Below are positions 8,804 to 19,097 of a stretch of DNA of 64,000 nucleotides, in pieces. Source of the DNA: Zestomonas insulae (lineage in GTDB: Bacteria > Pseudomonadota > Gammaproteobacteria > Pseudomonadales > Pseudomonadaceae). Every line of letters begins with the position of its first letter. Position 1 is the stretch's first letter. Location of the stretch: positions 620,001-684,000 of the forward strand of contig NZ_JAFEUP010000003.1 in the NCBI RefSeq assembly GCF_016901015.1, written 5' to 3'. Under the pieces are notes generated by a model, which worked only from the letters and a program-made list of their open reading frames with translations, was not told where the DNA came from and did not search any database. The translations under genes and the position numbers were made by a program.

Positions 8804-9600
8804 TGCGCAAGAAATCCATACTCGAGCGGATTCGTCTGCTCGGTCGGGCCGGCATCGACGTGGTGGCGTCGCTCGGCAAGTCGACCATCTTCCTGCTGCG
8901 CGCGCTGTTCGGCGGCGGCAACACCGGCAACGCCATGCAACTGCTGATCAAGCAGCTCTATGCGGTGGGCGTGCTGTCGCTGGTGATCATCGTGGTGTCC
9001 GGCATCTTCATCGGCATGGTCCTCGCGCTGCAGGGCTTCAACATCCTCAAGAGCTACGGCTCTGAGCAGGCGGTCGGGCAAATGGTCGCCCTGACCCTGC
9101 TGCGCGAGCTGGGGCCGGTGGTGAGTGCGCTGCTGTTCGCCGGTCGTGCTGGCTCGGCGCTGACGGCCGAGATCGGCAACATGAAGTCGACCGAGCAGCT
9201 GTCCAGCCTGTCGATGATCGGCGTCGACCCGCTCAAGTACATCATTGCCCCGCGCCTGTGGGCCGGTTTCATCTCCTTGCCGCTGCTGACCCTGATCTTC
9301 TGCGTGGTCGGCATCTGGGGTGGGGCGATGGTCGCCATCGACTGGCTGGGCGTCTATGCCGGCTCGTACTGGGGCAACATGCAGAACAGCGTGTCGTTCG
9401 CCGATGACGTGCTCAATGGCGTGATCAAGAGTGTGGTCTTCGCCCTCGTCGTCACCTGGATCGCCGTGTTCCAGGGCTACGACTGTGACCCCACCTCCGA
9501 GGGGATCAGTCGCGCCACCACCAAAACCGTGGTCTATGCCTCGCTGGCCGTGCTGGGCCTGGACTTCATCCTGACTGCCTTGATGTTTGGAGACTACTGA
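8803..9600 (+). CDS. mlaE: Phospholipid ABC transporter permease MlaE
   Basis: This 265-residue permease has five or so hydrophobic segments and the family motif [20 protein letters not shown]. It is the membrane core of the Mla complex (Ttg2B), contacting MlaD on the periplasmic side and MlaF in the cytoplasm. One-base overlaps with mlaF (TGATG) and mlaD show tight coupling. Confidence 0.96.
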   Translation: MRKKSILERIRLLGRAGIDVVASLGKSTIFLLRALFGGGNTGNAMQLLIKQLYAVGVLSLVIIVVSGIFIGMVLALQGFNILKSYGSEQAVGQMVALTLLRELGPVVSALLFAGRAGSALTAEIGNMKSTEQLSSLSMIGVDPLKYIIAPRLWAGFISLPLLTLIFCVVGIWGGAMVAIDWLGVYAGSYWGNMQNSVSFADDVLNGVIKSVVFALVVTWIAVFQGYDCDPTSEGISRATTKTVVYASLAVLGLDFILTALMFGDY

Positions 9601-10067
9601 TGCAAATCCGCACCCTGGAAATCGGTGTCGGCCTGTTCCTGCTGGCCGGATTGCTGGCCCTGCTGCTGCTGGCCCTGCGCGTCAGCGGGCTGACGGTGGA
9701 TGCCACTAAGGACACGTACAAGCTGTACGCCAATTTCGACAATATCGCCGGTTTGACGGTCAGAGCTAAAGTGACCATGGCCGGTGTGACCATCGGCAAG
9801 GTCACCGCCATCGATCTCGACCGCGACAGCTACACCGGGCGGGTGACCATGGAGCTCGATCGCAGCGTGAACACCCTGCCGGTCGATTCCACGGCGTCGA
9901 TCCTGACCGCCGGCCTGCTCGGCGAGAAGTACATCGGCCTCAGCGTCGGCGGTGATGACGCGGTTCTGAAAGATGGTGGCACCATCCACGACACGCAGTC
10001 GGCGCTGGTGCTGGAAGACTTGATCGGGAAGTTCCTGATCAACTCGGTGAACAAAGAAGCCAAGTGA
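9600..10067 (+). CDS. mlaD: MCE-domain lipid-binding protein MlaD
   Basis: This 155-residue protein has one N-terminal transmembrane helix (about residues 6-27) and a single MCE domain (about 38-115, with YANFDNIAGLTVRAKVTMAG). The MCE hexamer forms the periplasmic ring through which lipids pass between MlaC and MlaFEB. It starts on the last base of mlaE. Confidence 0.96.
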   Translation: MQIRTLEIGVGLFLLAGLLALLLLALRVSGLTVDATKDTYKLYANFDNIAGLTVRAKVTMAGVTIGKVTAIDLDRDSYTGRVTMELDRSVNTLPVDSTASILTAGLLGEKYIGLSVGGDDAVLKDGGTIHDTQSALVLEDLIGKFLINSVNKEAK

Positions 10068-10077
10068 GGATCCGTTC

Positions 10078-10731
10078 ATGATGATTGCCCTGCGCCGTGG
10101 CCTGTGTGCTCTGCTGGCTGCACTTCCCCTGATCGCCCTGGCTGCCGCGACGCCGCAGCAGGTCGTGCAGAAGACCACCGACGAACTGCTCGCCGACCTC
10201 AAGGCCAATAAAGAGCACTACCGCACCAGCCCAAACGATTTCTACGAGTCGCTCAACGGCATCATTGGTCCGGTGGTGGATGCCGAAGGCATCTCCAAGA
10301 GCATCATGACCGTCAAGTATTCGCGCGGCGCCACGCCGGAGCAGATGACGCGCTTCCAGGAAAACTTCAAGCGCAGCCTGATCCAGTTCTACGGCAATGC
10401 CCTGCTCGAGTACGACAACCAGAACATTCGCGTGCTGCCGAGCAACGCCAAGCAGTCCGACCCGCAGCGGGCCAGCGTCAACATGGAAGTGACCGGTCGC
10501 AGCGGTGAGATCTACCCGGTGACCTACACCATGGTGCAGATCGGCGATCAGTGGATGCTGCGCAACGTGACGATCAACGGCATCAACATCGGCAAGCTGT
10601 TCCGCGATCAGTTCGCCGACGCCATGCAGAAGAACGGCAACGATCTCGACAAGACCATCAACGGCTGGGCCCAGGTGGTCGCCAACGCCAAGAACACCGA
10701 TGCCGGACAGAAGGCTGCCGGGCATGAGTGA
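10078..10731 (+). CDS. mlaC: Periplasmic phospholipid-binding protein MlaC
   Basis: This 217-residue protein has a cleavable signal peptide (hydrophobic run ending ALAAATP) and the MlaC/Ttg2D fold. It shuttles phospholipid between the outer-membrane MlaA and the MlaFEDB complex. Two adjacent ATG codons (10078 and 10081) could start it. The end overlaps mlaB by eight bases. Confidence 0.95.
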   Translation: MMIALRRGLCALLAALPLIALAAATPQQVVQKTTDELLADLKANKEHYRTSPNDFYESLNGIIGPVVDAEGISKSIMTVKYSRGATPEQMTRFQENFKRSLIQFYGNALLEYDNQNIRVLPSNAKQSDPQRASVNMEVTGRSGEIYPVTYTMVQIGDQWMLRNVTINGINIGKLFRDQFADAMQKNGNDLDKTINGWAQVVANAKNTDAGQKAAGHE

Positions 10732-11032
10732 AGCGAGCATCCGCGCGGCGTCTGACGCGCAGTTGCAGCTGGCCGGCGTGCTCGACTACAGCACCGGTCC
10801 GGCGCTGCGCGTCGAGGGCGGGCGGCTGATCCGCGCGGCGCAGGCCAGCGAGCTGGTGCTCGATTGCGCGGCGGTCGAGCACTCCAGCAGCGTCGGGTTG
10901 TCGCTGCTGCTGGCGTTCATGCGCGATGCGCGGCAGGCCGGCAAATCTCTGAGCATCCGTGCGCTGCCGGACGACATGCAGAAGATCGCCCAGGTCTCCG
11001 GGCTGACCGAGCTGTTACCGCTGCAGGCCTGA
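10724..11032 (+). CDS. mlaB: STAS-domain protein MlaB
   Basis: This 102-residue STAS protein binds MlaF and is needed for transporter assembly and activity. The conserved segment is around VLDCAAVEHSSSVGLSLLLAFMRDA. The start at 10724 gives MSEASIRAAS and overlaps mlaC in a different frame. A strong terminator follows within 25 bases and closes the mla operon. Confidence 0.92.
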   Translation: MSEASIRAASDAQLQLAGVLDYSTGPALRVEGGRLIRAAQASELVLDCAAVEHSSSVGLSLLLAFMRDARQAGKSLSIRALPDDMQKIAQVSGLTELLPLQA

Positions 11033-11054
11033 GCGCCACCGCGCGACCGCTCAC

Positions 11055-11105
11055 GCCCTCCGTCAGCCGCCCCGCGCATGGGGTTCGCAGGCGGAGGGCT
11101 TTTTT
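11055..11105 (+). terminator. Rho-independent terminator of mlaFEDCB
   Basis: The arms GCCCTCCG (11055-11062) and CGGAGGGC (11092-11099) are followed by a run of six T. The loop is long (29 bases) and overlaps a promoter-like sequence for ibaG. Confidence 0.75.
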
Positions 11106-11112
11106 GTATCAT
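11084..11112 (+). promoter_or_regulatory. Predicted promoter of ibaG-murA inside the mla terminator
   Basis: TTCGCA (11084-11089), a 17-base spacer and TATCAT (11107-11112) each match 4-5 of 6 consensus positions. The spacer contains the descending terminator arm and T-run. Confidence 0.4.
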
Positions 11113-11181
11113 TGCCGACCCGCGCGCCTGGGCAGCTTGCCCGTGCGACGCGGATCACGTACGCGCTGATTGAGGTTCAAC

Positions 11182-12709
<1,528 letters not shown>

Positions 12710-12724
12710 TCGGACGACCGTCGC

Positions 12725-13360
12725 ATGCTCACCATCGCGCTATCCAAGGGCCGCATTCTTGACGACACCCTGCCGCTGCTGGCCGAGGCCGGCATCGTGC
12801 CGACCGAGAATCCGGACAAGAGCCGCAAGCTGATTATCCCCACCACCCAGGAGGATGTGCGCCTGCTGATCGTCCGCGCCACTGACGTGCCGACCTATGT
12901 CGAGCACGGCGCCGCCGACCTCGGCGTGGCCGGCAAGGATGTGCTGATGGAGTACGGCGGTCAGGGGCTGTACGAGCCGCTCGACCTGCGCATCGCCAAC
13001 TGCAAGCTGATGACCGCCGGCAAGGTCGGCGTGCCGGAGCCGAAAGGCCGCCTGCGCATCGCCACCAAGTTCGTCAACGTGGCCAAGCAGTTCTATGCCG
13101 AGCAGGGCCGCCAGGTCGACATCATCAAGCTGTACGGTTCGATGGAGCTGGCGCCGCTGGTCGGCTTGGCCGACAAGATCATCGACGTGGTCGACACCGG
13201 CAACACCCTGCGCGCCAATGGCCTGGAGCCCCAGGACATGATCGCCAGCATCAGCTCGCGGCTGATCGTCAACAAGGCTTCGATGAAGATGCAGCACGCG
13301 CGCATCCAGGCGCTGATCGAAGCGCTGCGCCAGGCCGTCGATTCCCGACATCCGCACTGA
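12725..13360 (+). CDS. hisG: ATP phosphoribosyltransferase, short form
   Basis: This 211-residue protein is the short HisG (HisGS), which lacks the C-terminal ACT-like regulatory domain and works with a HisZ partner encoded elsewhere. It catalyses the first step of histidine synthesis, ATP plus PRPP to phosphoribosyl-ATP. Motifs seen are [15 protein letters not shown] near the start and the PRPP-loop-like [12 protein letters not shown]. The gap to hisD is 123 bases and contains two hairpins. Confidence 0.95.
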   Translation: MLTIALSKGRILDDTLPLLAEAGIVPTENPDKSRKLIIPTTQEDVRLLIVRATDVPTYVEHGAADLGVAGKDVLMEYGGQGLYEPLDLRIANCKLMTAGKVGVPEPKGRLRIATKFVNVAKQFYAEQGRQVDIIKLYGSMELAPLVGLADKIIDVVDTGNTLRANGLEPQDMIASISSRLIVNKASMKMQHARIQALIEALRQAVDSRHPH

Positions 13361-13366
13361 CCGTTT

Positions 13367-13385
13367 CCGCGACTGCATGTCGCGG
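13367..13385 (+). other. Hairpin 1 in the hisG-hisD spacer
   Basis: A perfect 7-bp stem (13367-13373 and 13379-13385) closes a 5-base loop seven bases after the hisG stop. There is no T-run, so it is probably an RNA 3'-end stabiliser or part of a leader rather than a terminator. Confidence 0.5.
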
Positions 13386-13409
13386 CCGCCTATCCGTGTC
13401 ATAGCCAAT

Positions 13410-13460
13410 ATTCTCAGGTGCCCGCACGGTGGGCTTGCTACTCTAGCGGCGCCTGAGAAT
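13410..13460 (+). promoter_or_regulatory. Large stem-loop just upstream of hisD
   Basis: Arms 13410-13422 and 13448-13460 form a 13-bp stem, nine outer pairs perfect, then one G-U and three more pairs. The 25-base loop is also G/C-rich. The stem ends ten bases before the hisD ribosome binding site (CGAGG at 13471-13475). Confidence 0.55.
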
Positions 13461-13483
13461 TGCCATCCAACGAGGCTTTCGCT

Positions 13484-14794
13484 ATGACCGCTGCTACCGC
13501 TATCCGCCGACTCAATGCCGCCGATCCGGACTTCGCGCGTCATCTGGACCATCTGCTGAGCTGGGAAAGCGTGTCCGACGACGCGGTCAATCAGCGCGTG
13601 CTGGAGATCATCCAGGCCGTGCGTACGCGCGGCGACGCGGCTCTGGTCGAGTTCACCCAGCGCTTCGACGGCCTCGAAGTGGCGGCCATGGCCGACCTGA
13701 TCCTGCCGCGCGAGCGCCTCGAGCTGGCCCTGACGCGGATCACCGCGGAGCAGCGCGCCGCGCTGGAAACCGCCGCCGAGCGGGTGCGCCGCTACCACGA
13801 AAAACAGAAGCAGGACTCCTGGTCCTACACCGAAGCCGACGGCACCGTGCTCGGCCAGCAGGTCACTCCGCTGGACCGCGCCGGCCTCTACGTGCCAGGT
13901 GGCAAGGCCTCCTATCCCTCCTCGGTGCTGATGAACGCGATTCCGGCCAAGGTCGCCGGTGTGCCGGAAGTGGTGATGGTGGTGCCGACGCCGCGTGGCG
14001 AGATCAACGAGATCGTGCTCGCCGCCGCGGCGATCGCCGGCGTCGATCGGGTGTTCACCATCGGTGGCGCCCAGGCCGTGGCCGCGCTGGCCTACGGCAC
14101 CGAGAGCGTGCCGCCGGTGGACAAGATCGTCGGTCCGGGCAACATCTATGTGGCCACCGCCAAGCGCCACGTGTTCGGCAAGGTCGGTATCGACATGATC
14201 GCCGGCCCCTCGGAAATCCTCGTGGTCTGCGACGGCCAGACCGATCCGGACTGGATCGCCATGGACCTGTTCTCCCAGGCTGAGCACGACGAGGACGCCC
14301 AGGCGATCCTGGTCAGCCCGGACGCGGCGTTCCTCGACCGCGTCGCGGCGAGCATCGAAAAACTCTTGCCGACCCTCGAGCGCGAAGCCATCGCGCGCGT
14401 CTCCATGTCGACCCGCGGCGCGTTGATCCAGGTCGCCGACATGGCCCAGGCCATCGAAGTAGCCAACCGCATTGCCCCGGAGCACCTCGAGTTGTCGGTG
14501 GAGAACCCGCAGCAGTGGCTGCCGCAGATCCGCCACGCCGGGGCGATCTTCATGGGTCGCTACACCGCCGAGGCGCTGGGCGACTACTGTGCGGGGCCGA
14601 ACCACGTGCTGCCGACTTCCGGCACCGCTCGCTACTCGTCGCCGCTCGGCGTGTACGACTTCCAGAAACGCTCGTCGATCATCCACTGCTCGGCGGACGG
14701 CGCCTCGGAACTCGGCAAGGTCGCCAGCGTGCTGGCCCGTGGCGAGTCGCTGACCGCCCACGCGCGCAGCGCCGAGTACCGTATCAAGAACTGA
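13484..14794 (+). CDS. hisD: Histidinol dehydrogenase
   Basis: This 436-residue zinc enzyme carries out the last two steps of histidine synthesis, histidinol to histidine with two NAD+. The motif region [29 protein letters not shown] is intact (about residues 210-240), as is the later [14 protein letters not shown]. The ATG at 13484 follows CGAGG, and a TTG eight codons upstream would fall next to the stem-loop and is rejected. hisC follows after 90 bases. Confidence 0.96.
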   Translation: MTAATAIRRLNAADPDFARHLDHLLSWESVSDDAVNQRVLEIIQAVRTRGDAALVEFTQRFDGLEVAAMADLILPRERLELALTRITAEQRAALETAAERVRRYHEKQKQDSWSYTEADGTVLGQQVTPLDRAGLYVPGGKASYPSSVLMNAIPAKVAGVPEVVMVVPTPRGEINEIVLAAAAIAGVDRVFTIGGAQAVAALAYGTESVPPVDKIVGPGNIYVATAKRHVFGKVGIDMIAGPSEILVVCDGQTDPDWIAMDLFSQAEHDEDAQAILVSPDAAFLDRVAASIEKLLPTLEREAIARVSMSTRGALIQVADMAQAIEVANRIAPEHLELSVENPQQWLPQIRHAGAIFMGRYTAEALGDYCAGPNHVLPTSGTARYSSPLGVYDFQKRSSIIHCSADGASELGKVASVLARGESLTAHARSAEYRIKN

Positions 14795-14884
14795 ACCGGC
14801 GGCCGCTGCGGCCTGGGCCTCCCGTCGCGAGACCCGCGCCGCGGTGCCGTATGACCGTCATGCATTCGAGGAGAGAAGGGCACG

Positions 14885-15937
14885 ATGAGCAAATTCTGGA
14901 GCCCCTTCGTCAAAGACCTGGTGCCCTACGTACCGGGCGAGCAGCCGAAACTGGCCAAGCTGGTCAAGCTGAACACCAACGAGAACCCCTACGGTCCGTC
15001 GCCCAAGGCGCTGGCTGCCATGCAGGCCGAGCTGGGCGATAACCTGCGCCTTTACCCGGACCCCAACGGCGAGCGCCTCAAGCAGGCCGTGGCCGACTAC
15101 TACGGCGTGCAGGCCAACCAGGTGTTCGTCGGCAACGGCTCCGACGAAGTGCTGGCGCACGCGTTCCACGGCTTGTTCCAGCACGGCAAGCCGCTGCTGT
15201 TCCCCGACGTCACCTACAGCTTCTACCCGGTCTATTGCGGGCTGTACGGTATCGACTTCGAGGCGCTGCCGCTGGATGAGCAGTTCCAGATCCGCGTCGA
15301 GGACTATGCACGGCCGAATGGCGGCATCATCTTCCCCAACCCCAATGCGCCGACCGGCTGCCTGCTGGCCCTCGAGGCGATCGAGCGGCTGCTGCGCGCC
15401 AACCCGGACACCGTGGTGCTGGTCGACGAGGCCTACATCGACTTCGGTGGCGAATCGGCGATCAGCCTGGTCAACCAGTACCCCAACCTGCTGGTCGCGC
15501 AGACGCTGTCCAAGTCGCGTTCGCTGGCCGGCCTGCGCGTCGGCCTGGCAGTCGGCCACCCGGAGCTGATCGAGGCGCTGGAGCGGATCAAGAACAGCTT
15601 CAACTCCTACCCGCTGGACCGCATGGCGATTGCCGGCGCGGCGGCGGCGTTCGAGGATCGCGCCTATTTCGAGCAGACCTGCGCGCAGGTGATCGCCAGC
15701 CGCACTGCGGTGGTCGACGGTTTGGAGGCGCTGGGCTTCGAGGTGCTGCCGTCGGCGGCCAACTTCGTCTTCGCCCGTCACCCGGACAGGGACGCGGCGA
15801 CCATCGCCGCCGGGCTGCGCGAGCAGGGGGTGATCGTGCGCCACTTCAAGCAGGCACGCATCGCCCAGTTCCTGCGCATCACCATCGGTGCGCCGGAGCA
15901 GAACCAGGCCCTGCTGGACGCCTTGCAAGGGTTGTAA
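14885..15937 (+). CDS. hisC: Histidinol-phosphate aminotransferase
   Basis: This 350-residue fold-type I PLP enzyme has the Schiff-base lysine K210 in [15 protein letters not shown] and the cofactor-binding PNPNAPTG and DEAYIDF motifs. It converts imidazole-acetol phosphate and glutamate to histidinol phosphate. An AGGAGAGAAGGG ribosome binding site precedes the ATG. It is followed by a bidirectional terminator facing algW. Confidence 0.95.
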   Translation: MSKFWSPFVKDLVPYVPGEQPKLAKLVKLNTNENPYGPSPKALAAMQAELGDNLRLYPDPNGERLKQAVADYYGVQANQVFVGNGSDEVLAHAFHGLFQHGKPLLFPDVTYSFYPVYCGLYGIDFEALPLDEQFQIRVEDYARPNGGIIFPNPNAPTGCLLALEAIERLLRANPDTVVLVDEAYIDFGGESAISLVNQYPNLLVAQTLSKSRSLAGLRVGLAVGHPELIEALERIKNSFNSYPLDRMAIAGAAAAFEDRAYFEQTCAQVIASRTAVVDGLEALGFEVLPSAANFVFARHPDRDAATIAAGLREQGVIVRHFKQARIAQFLRITIGAPEQNQALLDALQGL

Positions 15938-15947
15938 GGCGCCGACA

Positions 15948-15975
15948 AAAAAGCCGGGAGTGATCCCGGCTTTTT
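15948..15975. terminator. Bidirectional terminator between hisC and algW
   Basis: The arms GCCGGGA (15953-15959) and TCCCGGC (15964-15970) are flanked by an A-run and a T-run. Confidence 0.85.
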
Positions 15976-15997
15976 GCTGTCTGGACGGTGGCGCGGC

Positions 15998-17155
15998 TCA
16001 GTTGGCCGCTTCGTTGCCGTTGCTCGGCGGCGCGCGCAGGCCGACTTCGGCGGTGAGCCTCAGCGTCTTGCCGTTACGCATCACCTCGATGATGGTCTTC
16101 TCGCCCGGCTTGGTGCGCGCCACCTGGTTCATCGAGCGGCGCCCGTCGGTGGCCGCTTCGCCATCGATGCTGAGGATCAGGTCGCCGGGCTGCAGGCCGG
16201 CCTTCTGCGCCGGGCCGTCGCGGTAGATGCCGGCGACGACGATGCCCGGTTTGCCTTCCAGGCCGAAGGATTCGGCCAGCTCCGGGGTCAGCGGCTGTAC
16301 TTCGATGCCCAGCCAGCCACGAATCACCGAGCCGTGCTCGATGATCGCCTGCATGACTTCCAGGGCCAGCTTGGTCGGGATGGCGAAGCCGATGCCCTGC
16401 GAACCGCTGGATTTCGAGAGGATCGCGGTGTTGATGCCGATCAGGTTGCCGTAGGCGTCGACCAGCGCGCCGCCGGAGTTGCCCGGGTTGATCGCCGCGT
16501 CGGTCTGGATGAAGTCTTCGTAGGTGTTCAGGCCCAGCTGGTTGCGCCCGGTGGCGCTGATGATGCCCATGGTCACGGTCTGGCCGACCCCGAACGGGTT
16601 GCCGATGGCCAGCGACACATCGCCGATGTTGACCGTGTCGGAGTGGCCGAGGGTGATCGCCGGCAGGTCCTTGAGGTCGATCTTCAGCACCGCGAGGTCG
16701 GTCTCCGGGTCGCTGCCGATGATCCGCGCCAGGGTTTCCCGGCCGTCCTTGAGCGCCACGACGATCTGGTCGGCGCCGGCGGTGACGTGGTTGTTGGTCA
16801 GCAGGTAGCCTTCGGGACTCATGATCACCGCCGAGCCGAGGCTCGACTCCATGCGCCGTTGCTTGGGCAGGTTGTCGCCGAAGAAGCGGCGGAACTGCGG
16901 GTCTTCGAACAGCGGGTGCAGCGGCCGGTTGACGTACTTGGTGGTGTACAGGTTGACCACCGCCGGCGCGGCGCTGCTCACCGCCTTGGCGTAGGACACC
17001 GGGCCTTGCTGGGGCAGGCCGAGGCGCGACGCCTGGCGCATGTGCACGTCCTGGCGTGGCAGGCCGACCCACTGCGGGTAGTGCTGGATAATCAGGAGCG
17101 CGAGCAGAATTCCGACCAGCAGCGGCCAGCCGAGGAAACGCAATGCCTTGAGCAT
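15998..17155 (-). CDS. algW: DegS-type periplasmic serine protease AlgW
   Basis: This 385-residue protein has an N-terminal membrane anchor (residues about 8-24), a trypsin-like domain with the triad H123, D153 and S227 (GNSGGAL), and one C-terminal PDZ domain (about 260-365). One PDZ and a membrane anchor fit DegS/AlgW rather than MucD. In P. aeruginosa AlgW senses misfolded outer-membrane proteins and cuts the anti-sigma factor MucA, freeing AlgU. A TATAAT hexamer lies 53-58 bases upstream. Confidence 0.93.
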   Translation of the reverse strand: MLKALRFLGWPLLVGILLALLIIQHYPQWVGLPRQDVHMRQASRLGLPQQGPVSYAKAVSSAAPAVVNLYTTKYVNRPLHPLFEDPQFRRFFGDNLPKQRRMESSLGSAVIMSPEGYLLTNNHVTAGADQIVVALKDGRETLARIIGSDPETDLAVLKIDLKDLPAITLGHSDTVNIGDVSLAIGNPFGVGQTVTMGIISATGRNQLGLNTYEDFIQTDAAINPGNSGGALVDAYGNLIGINTAILSKSSGSQGIGFAIPTKLALEVMQAIIEHGSVIRGWLGIEVQPLTPELAESFGLEGKPGIVVAGIYRDGPAQKAGLQPGDLILSIDGEAATDGRRSMNQVARTKPGEKTIIEVMRNGKTLRLTAEVGLRAPPSNGNEAAN

Positions 17156-17207
17156 CGATCAATCTCTGAGGGTTGCGGGGGCACTTGGCGGCCCTTAAGG
17201 TGGCGCC

Positions 17208-17236
17208 ATTATAGAGGCCCGCCCGTGAATAAATCA
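17208..17236 (-). promoter_or_regulatory. Predicted promoter of algW
   Basis: A perfect TATAAT on the minus strand (17208-17213) lies 53 bases before the algW ATG. The -35 at 17231-17236 (TGATTT, spacer 17) is weak. Confidence 0.45.
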
Positions 17237-17266
17237 TGAGTCGGCCGGTGTCGAGAGAGGAATTCC

Positions 17267-18025
17267 ATGGCCATCGCCCTGAGCACCCTGGTGGAAGAAG
17301 CCGACCGCTATCTGGACGCGGCGCGCATCAATGACTACTGCCCGAACGGCCTGCAGGTCGAGGGCCGGCCGCAGGTGCGGCGCATCGTCAGCGGCGTGAC
17401 CGCCAGTCAGGCGCTGCTCGATGCGGCGGTGGAGGCCGATGCCGACGTGGTGCTAGTCCACCACGGCTATTTCTGGAAGGGCGAGAACCCGTGCATCACC
17501 GGCATGAAGCAACGCCGGCTGAAGACCTTGCTGGCCCACGACATCAGCCTCCTGGCCTACCACCTGCCGTTGGACGTGCACCCCGAGGTGGGTAACAACG
17601 TGCAGCTGGCGCGACAGCTGGACATCGAGGTCGAAGGCCCGCTCGAGCCGGGCAATCCGCGCACTGTGGGCCTGGTCGGCTCGCTCGCCGAGCCGCTGAG
17701 CCCGCGCGATTTCGCTCGGCGCGTGCAAGGCGTGCTGGGTCGTGAGCCGCTGCTGGTCGAAGGGCCGGGCATGATCCAGCGCATTGGCTGGTGCACCGGC
17801 GGCGGTCAGGGCTACATCGACACGGCGATCGCCGCCGGCGTCGACCTGTACCTGACAGGCGAGGCCTCGGAGCAGACCTTCCACAGCGCGCGCGAGAACG
17901 GCGTCAGTTTCATCGCCGCCGGCCACCACGCCACCGAGCGTTACGGCGTGCAGGCGCTCGGCGAATACCTGGCGCGGCGCTTCGCCCTCGAGCACCTGTT
18001 CATCGACTGCCCGAACCCGGTCTAG
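17267..18025 (+). CDS. Nif3-like dinuclear metal centre hexameric protein (YbgI family)
   Basis: This 252-residue protein matches the NIF3/YbgI family. Metal-ligand motifs are seen at VLVHHGYFWKGE (two histidines near residue 65), in YHLPLDVHPEVGNN, and at AAGHHATERYGV near the C-terminus. Family members form toroidal hexamers with two metals per subunit, and GTP cyclohydrolase-like activity has been suggested but not settled. It is divergent from algW, preceded by GAGAGAGGA, and followed by the cysD promoter region. Confidence 0.88.
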   Translation: MAIALSTLVEEADRYLDAARINDYCPNGLQVEGRPQVRRIVSGVTASQALLDAAVEADADVVLVHHGYFWKGENPCITGMKQRRLKTLLAHDISLLAYHLPLDVHPEVGNNVQLARQLDIEVEGPLEPGNPRTVGLVGSLAEPLSPRDFARRVQGVLGREPLLVEGPGMIQRIGWCTGGGQGYIDTAIAAGVDLYLTGEASEQTFHSARENGVSFIAAGHHATERYGVQALGEYLARRFALEHLFIDCPNPV

Positions 18026-18039
18026 TGGCGCAAAACTCC

Positions 18040-18104
18040 GGCATATAACTAGATCGTTTAGGTCTAAGTCGCCGCCTGAATAGAATAGGGCGCTGTGCTA
18101 AAGT
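18040..18104 (+). promoter_or_regulatory. Promoter region of cysD-cysNC
   Basis: The 142-base gap is AT-rich at 18041-18070 and has two -10-like hexamers, TAGAAT (18081-18086) and TAAAGT (18099-18104). AT-rich sequence upstream fits an activator such as CysB, but no defined CysB box can be proved by eye. Confidence 0.35.
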
Positions 18105-18167
18105 GCGCGCCTCGTCCACGGCCCGTAGGCCGTCCCGCAAGCTTTTCCAAGAGAAAGCCGTGTAGCC

Positions 18168-19085
18168 ATGCTCGATAAAATGACGCACCTGAAACAGTTG
18201 GAGGCGGAAAGCATCCACATCATCCGCGAGGTCGCCGCGGAGTTCGACAACCCAGTGATGCTGTACTCCATCGGCAAGGATTCGGCCGTCATGCTGCATC
18301 TGGCCCGCAAGGCCTTCTTCCCGGGCAAGCTGCCGTTCCCGGTGATGCACGTCGATACGCGCTGGAAGTTCCAGGAGATGTACAGCTTCCGCGACAAGAT
18401 GGTCGCCGAAATGGGTCTGGACCTGATCACCCACATCAATCCGGATGGCGTGGCGCAGAACATCAACCCGTTCACCCACGGCAGCGCCAAGCACACCGAC
18501 ATCATGAAGACCGAGGGCCTCAAGCAGGCGCTCGACAAGTACGGCTTCGACGCCGCGTTCGGCGGTGCCCGTCGCGATGAAGAGAAGTCGCGCGCCAAGG
18601 AGCGCGTCTACTCGTTCCGCGACAGCAAGCACCGCTGGGACCCGAAGAACCAGCGTCCCGAGCTGTGGAACGTGTACAACGGCAAGGTCAAGAAGGGCGA
18701 GTCGATTCGCGTCTTTCCGCTGTCCAACTGGACCGAGCTGGACATCTGGCAATACATCTATCTGGAACAGATCCCGATCGTGCCACTGTACTTCGCTGCC
18801 GAGCGCGACGTCATCGAGAAGAACGGCACGCTGATCATGATCGACGACGAGCGCATTCTCGAGCACCTGTCGGATGATGAAAAAGCCCGTATCCAGAAGA
18901 AGATGGTGCGTTTCCGTACCCTCGGCTGCTACCCGCTGACCGGCGCGGTGGAGTCCACGGCGACCACGCTGACCGACATCATCCAGGAAATGCTCCTGAC
19001 CCGAACTTCCGAGCGCCAGGGCCGCGTGATCGATCACGACGGCGCCGGTTCGATGGAAGAGAAAAAACGTCAGGGCTATTTCTAA
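18168..19085 (+). CDS. cysD: Sulfate adenylyltransferase subunit 2
   Basis: This 305-residue enzyme of the PAPS-reductase/ATP-pyrophosphatase fold has the PP-loop [10 protein letters not shown] from residue 34. With CysN it makes adenosine 5'-phosphosulfate from ATP and sulfate in the cytoplasm. It is 12 bases from cysNC, so the two form an operon for sulfate assimilation. Confidence 0.96.
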   Translation: MLDKMTHLKQLEAESIHIIREVAAEFDNPVMLYSIGKDSAVMLHLARKAFFPGKLPFPVMHVDTRWKFQEMYSFRDKMVAEMGLDLITHINPDGVAQNINPFTHGSAKHTDIMKTEGLKQALDKYGFDAAFGGARRDEEKSRAKERVYSFRDSKHRWDPKNQRPELWNVYNGKVKKGESIRVFPLSNWTELDIWQYIYLEQIPIVPLYFAAERDVIEKNGTLIMIDDERILEHLSDDEKARIQKKMVRFRTLGCYPLTGAVESTATTLTDIIQEMLLTRTSERQGRVIDHDGAGSMEEKKRQGYF

Positions 19086-19097
19086 GGATTCCGCACC

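Noticed and set aside
18026..18167. Defined CysB binding site before cysD
   Set aside because: The region is AT-rich and plausible, but the CysB motif is too degenerate to place by eye.
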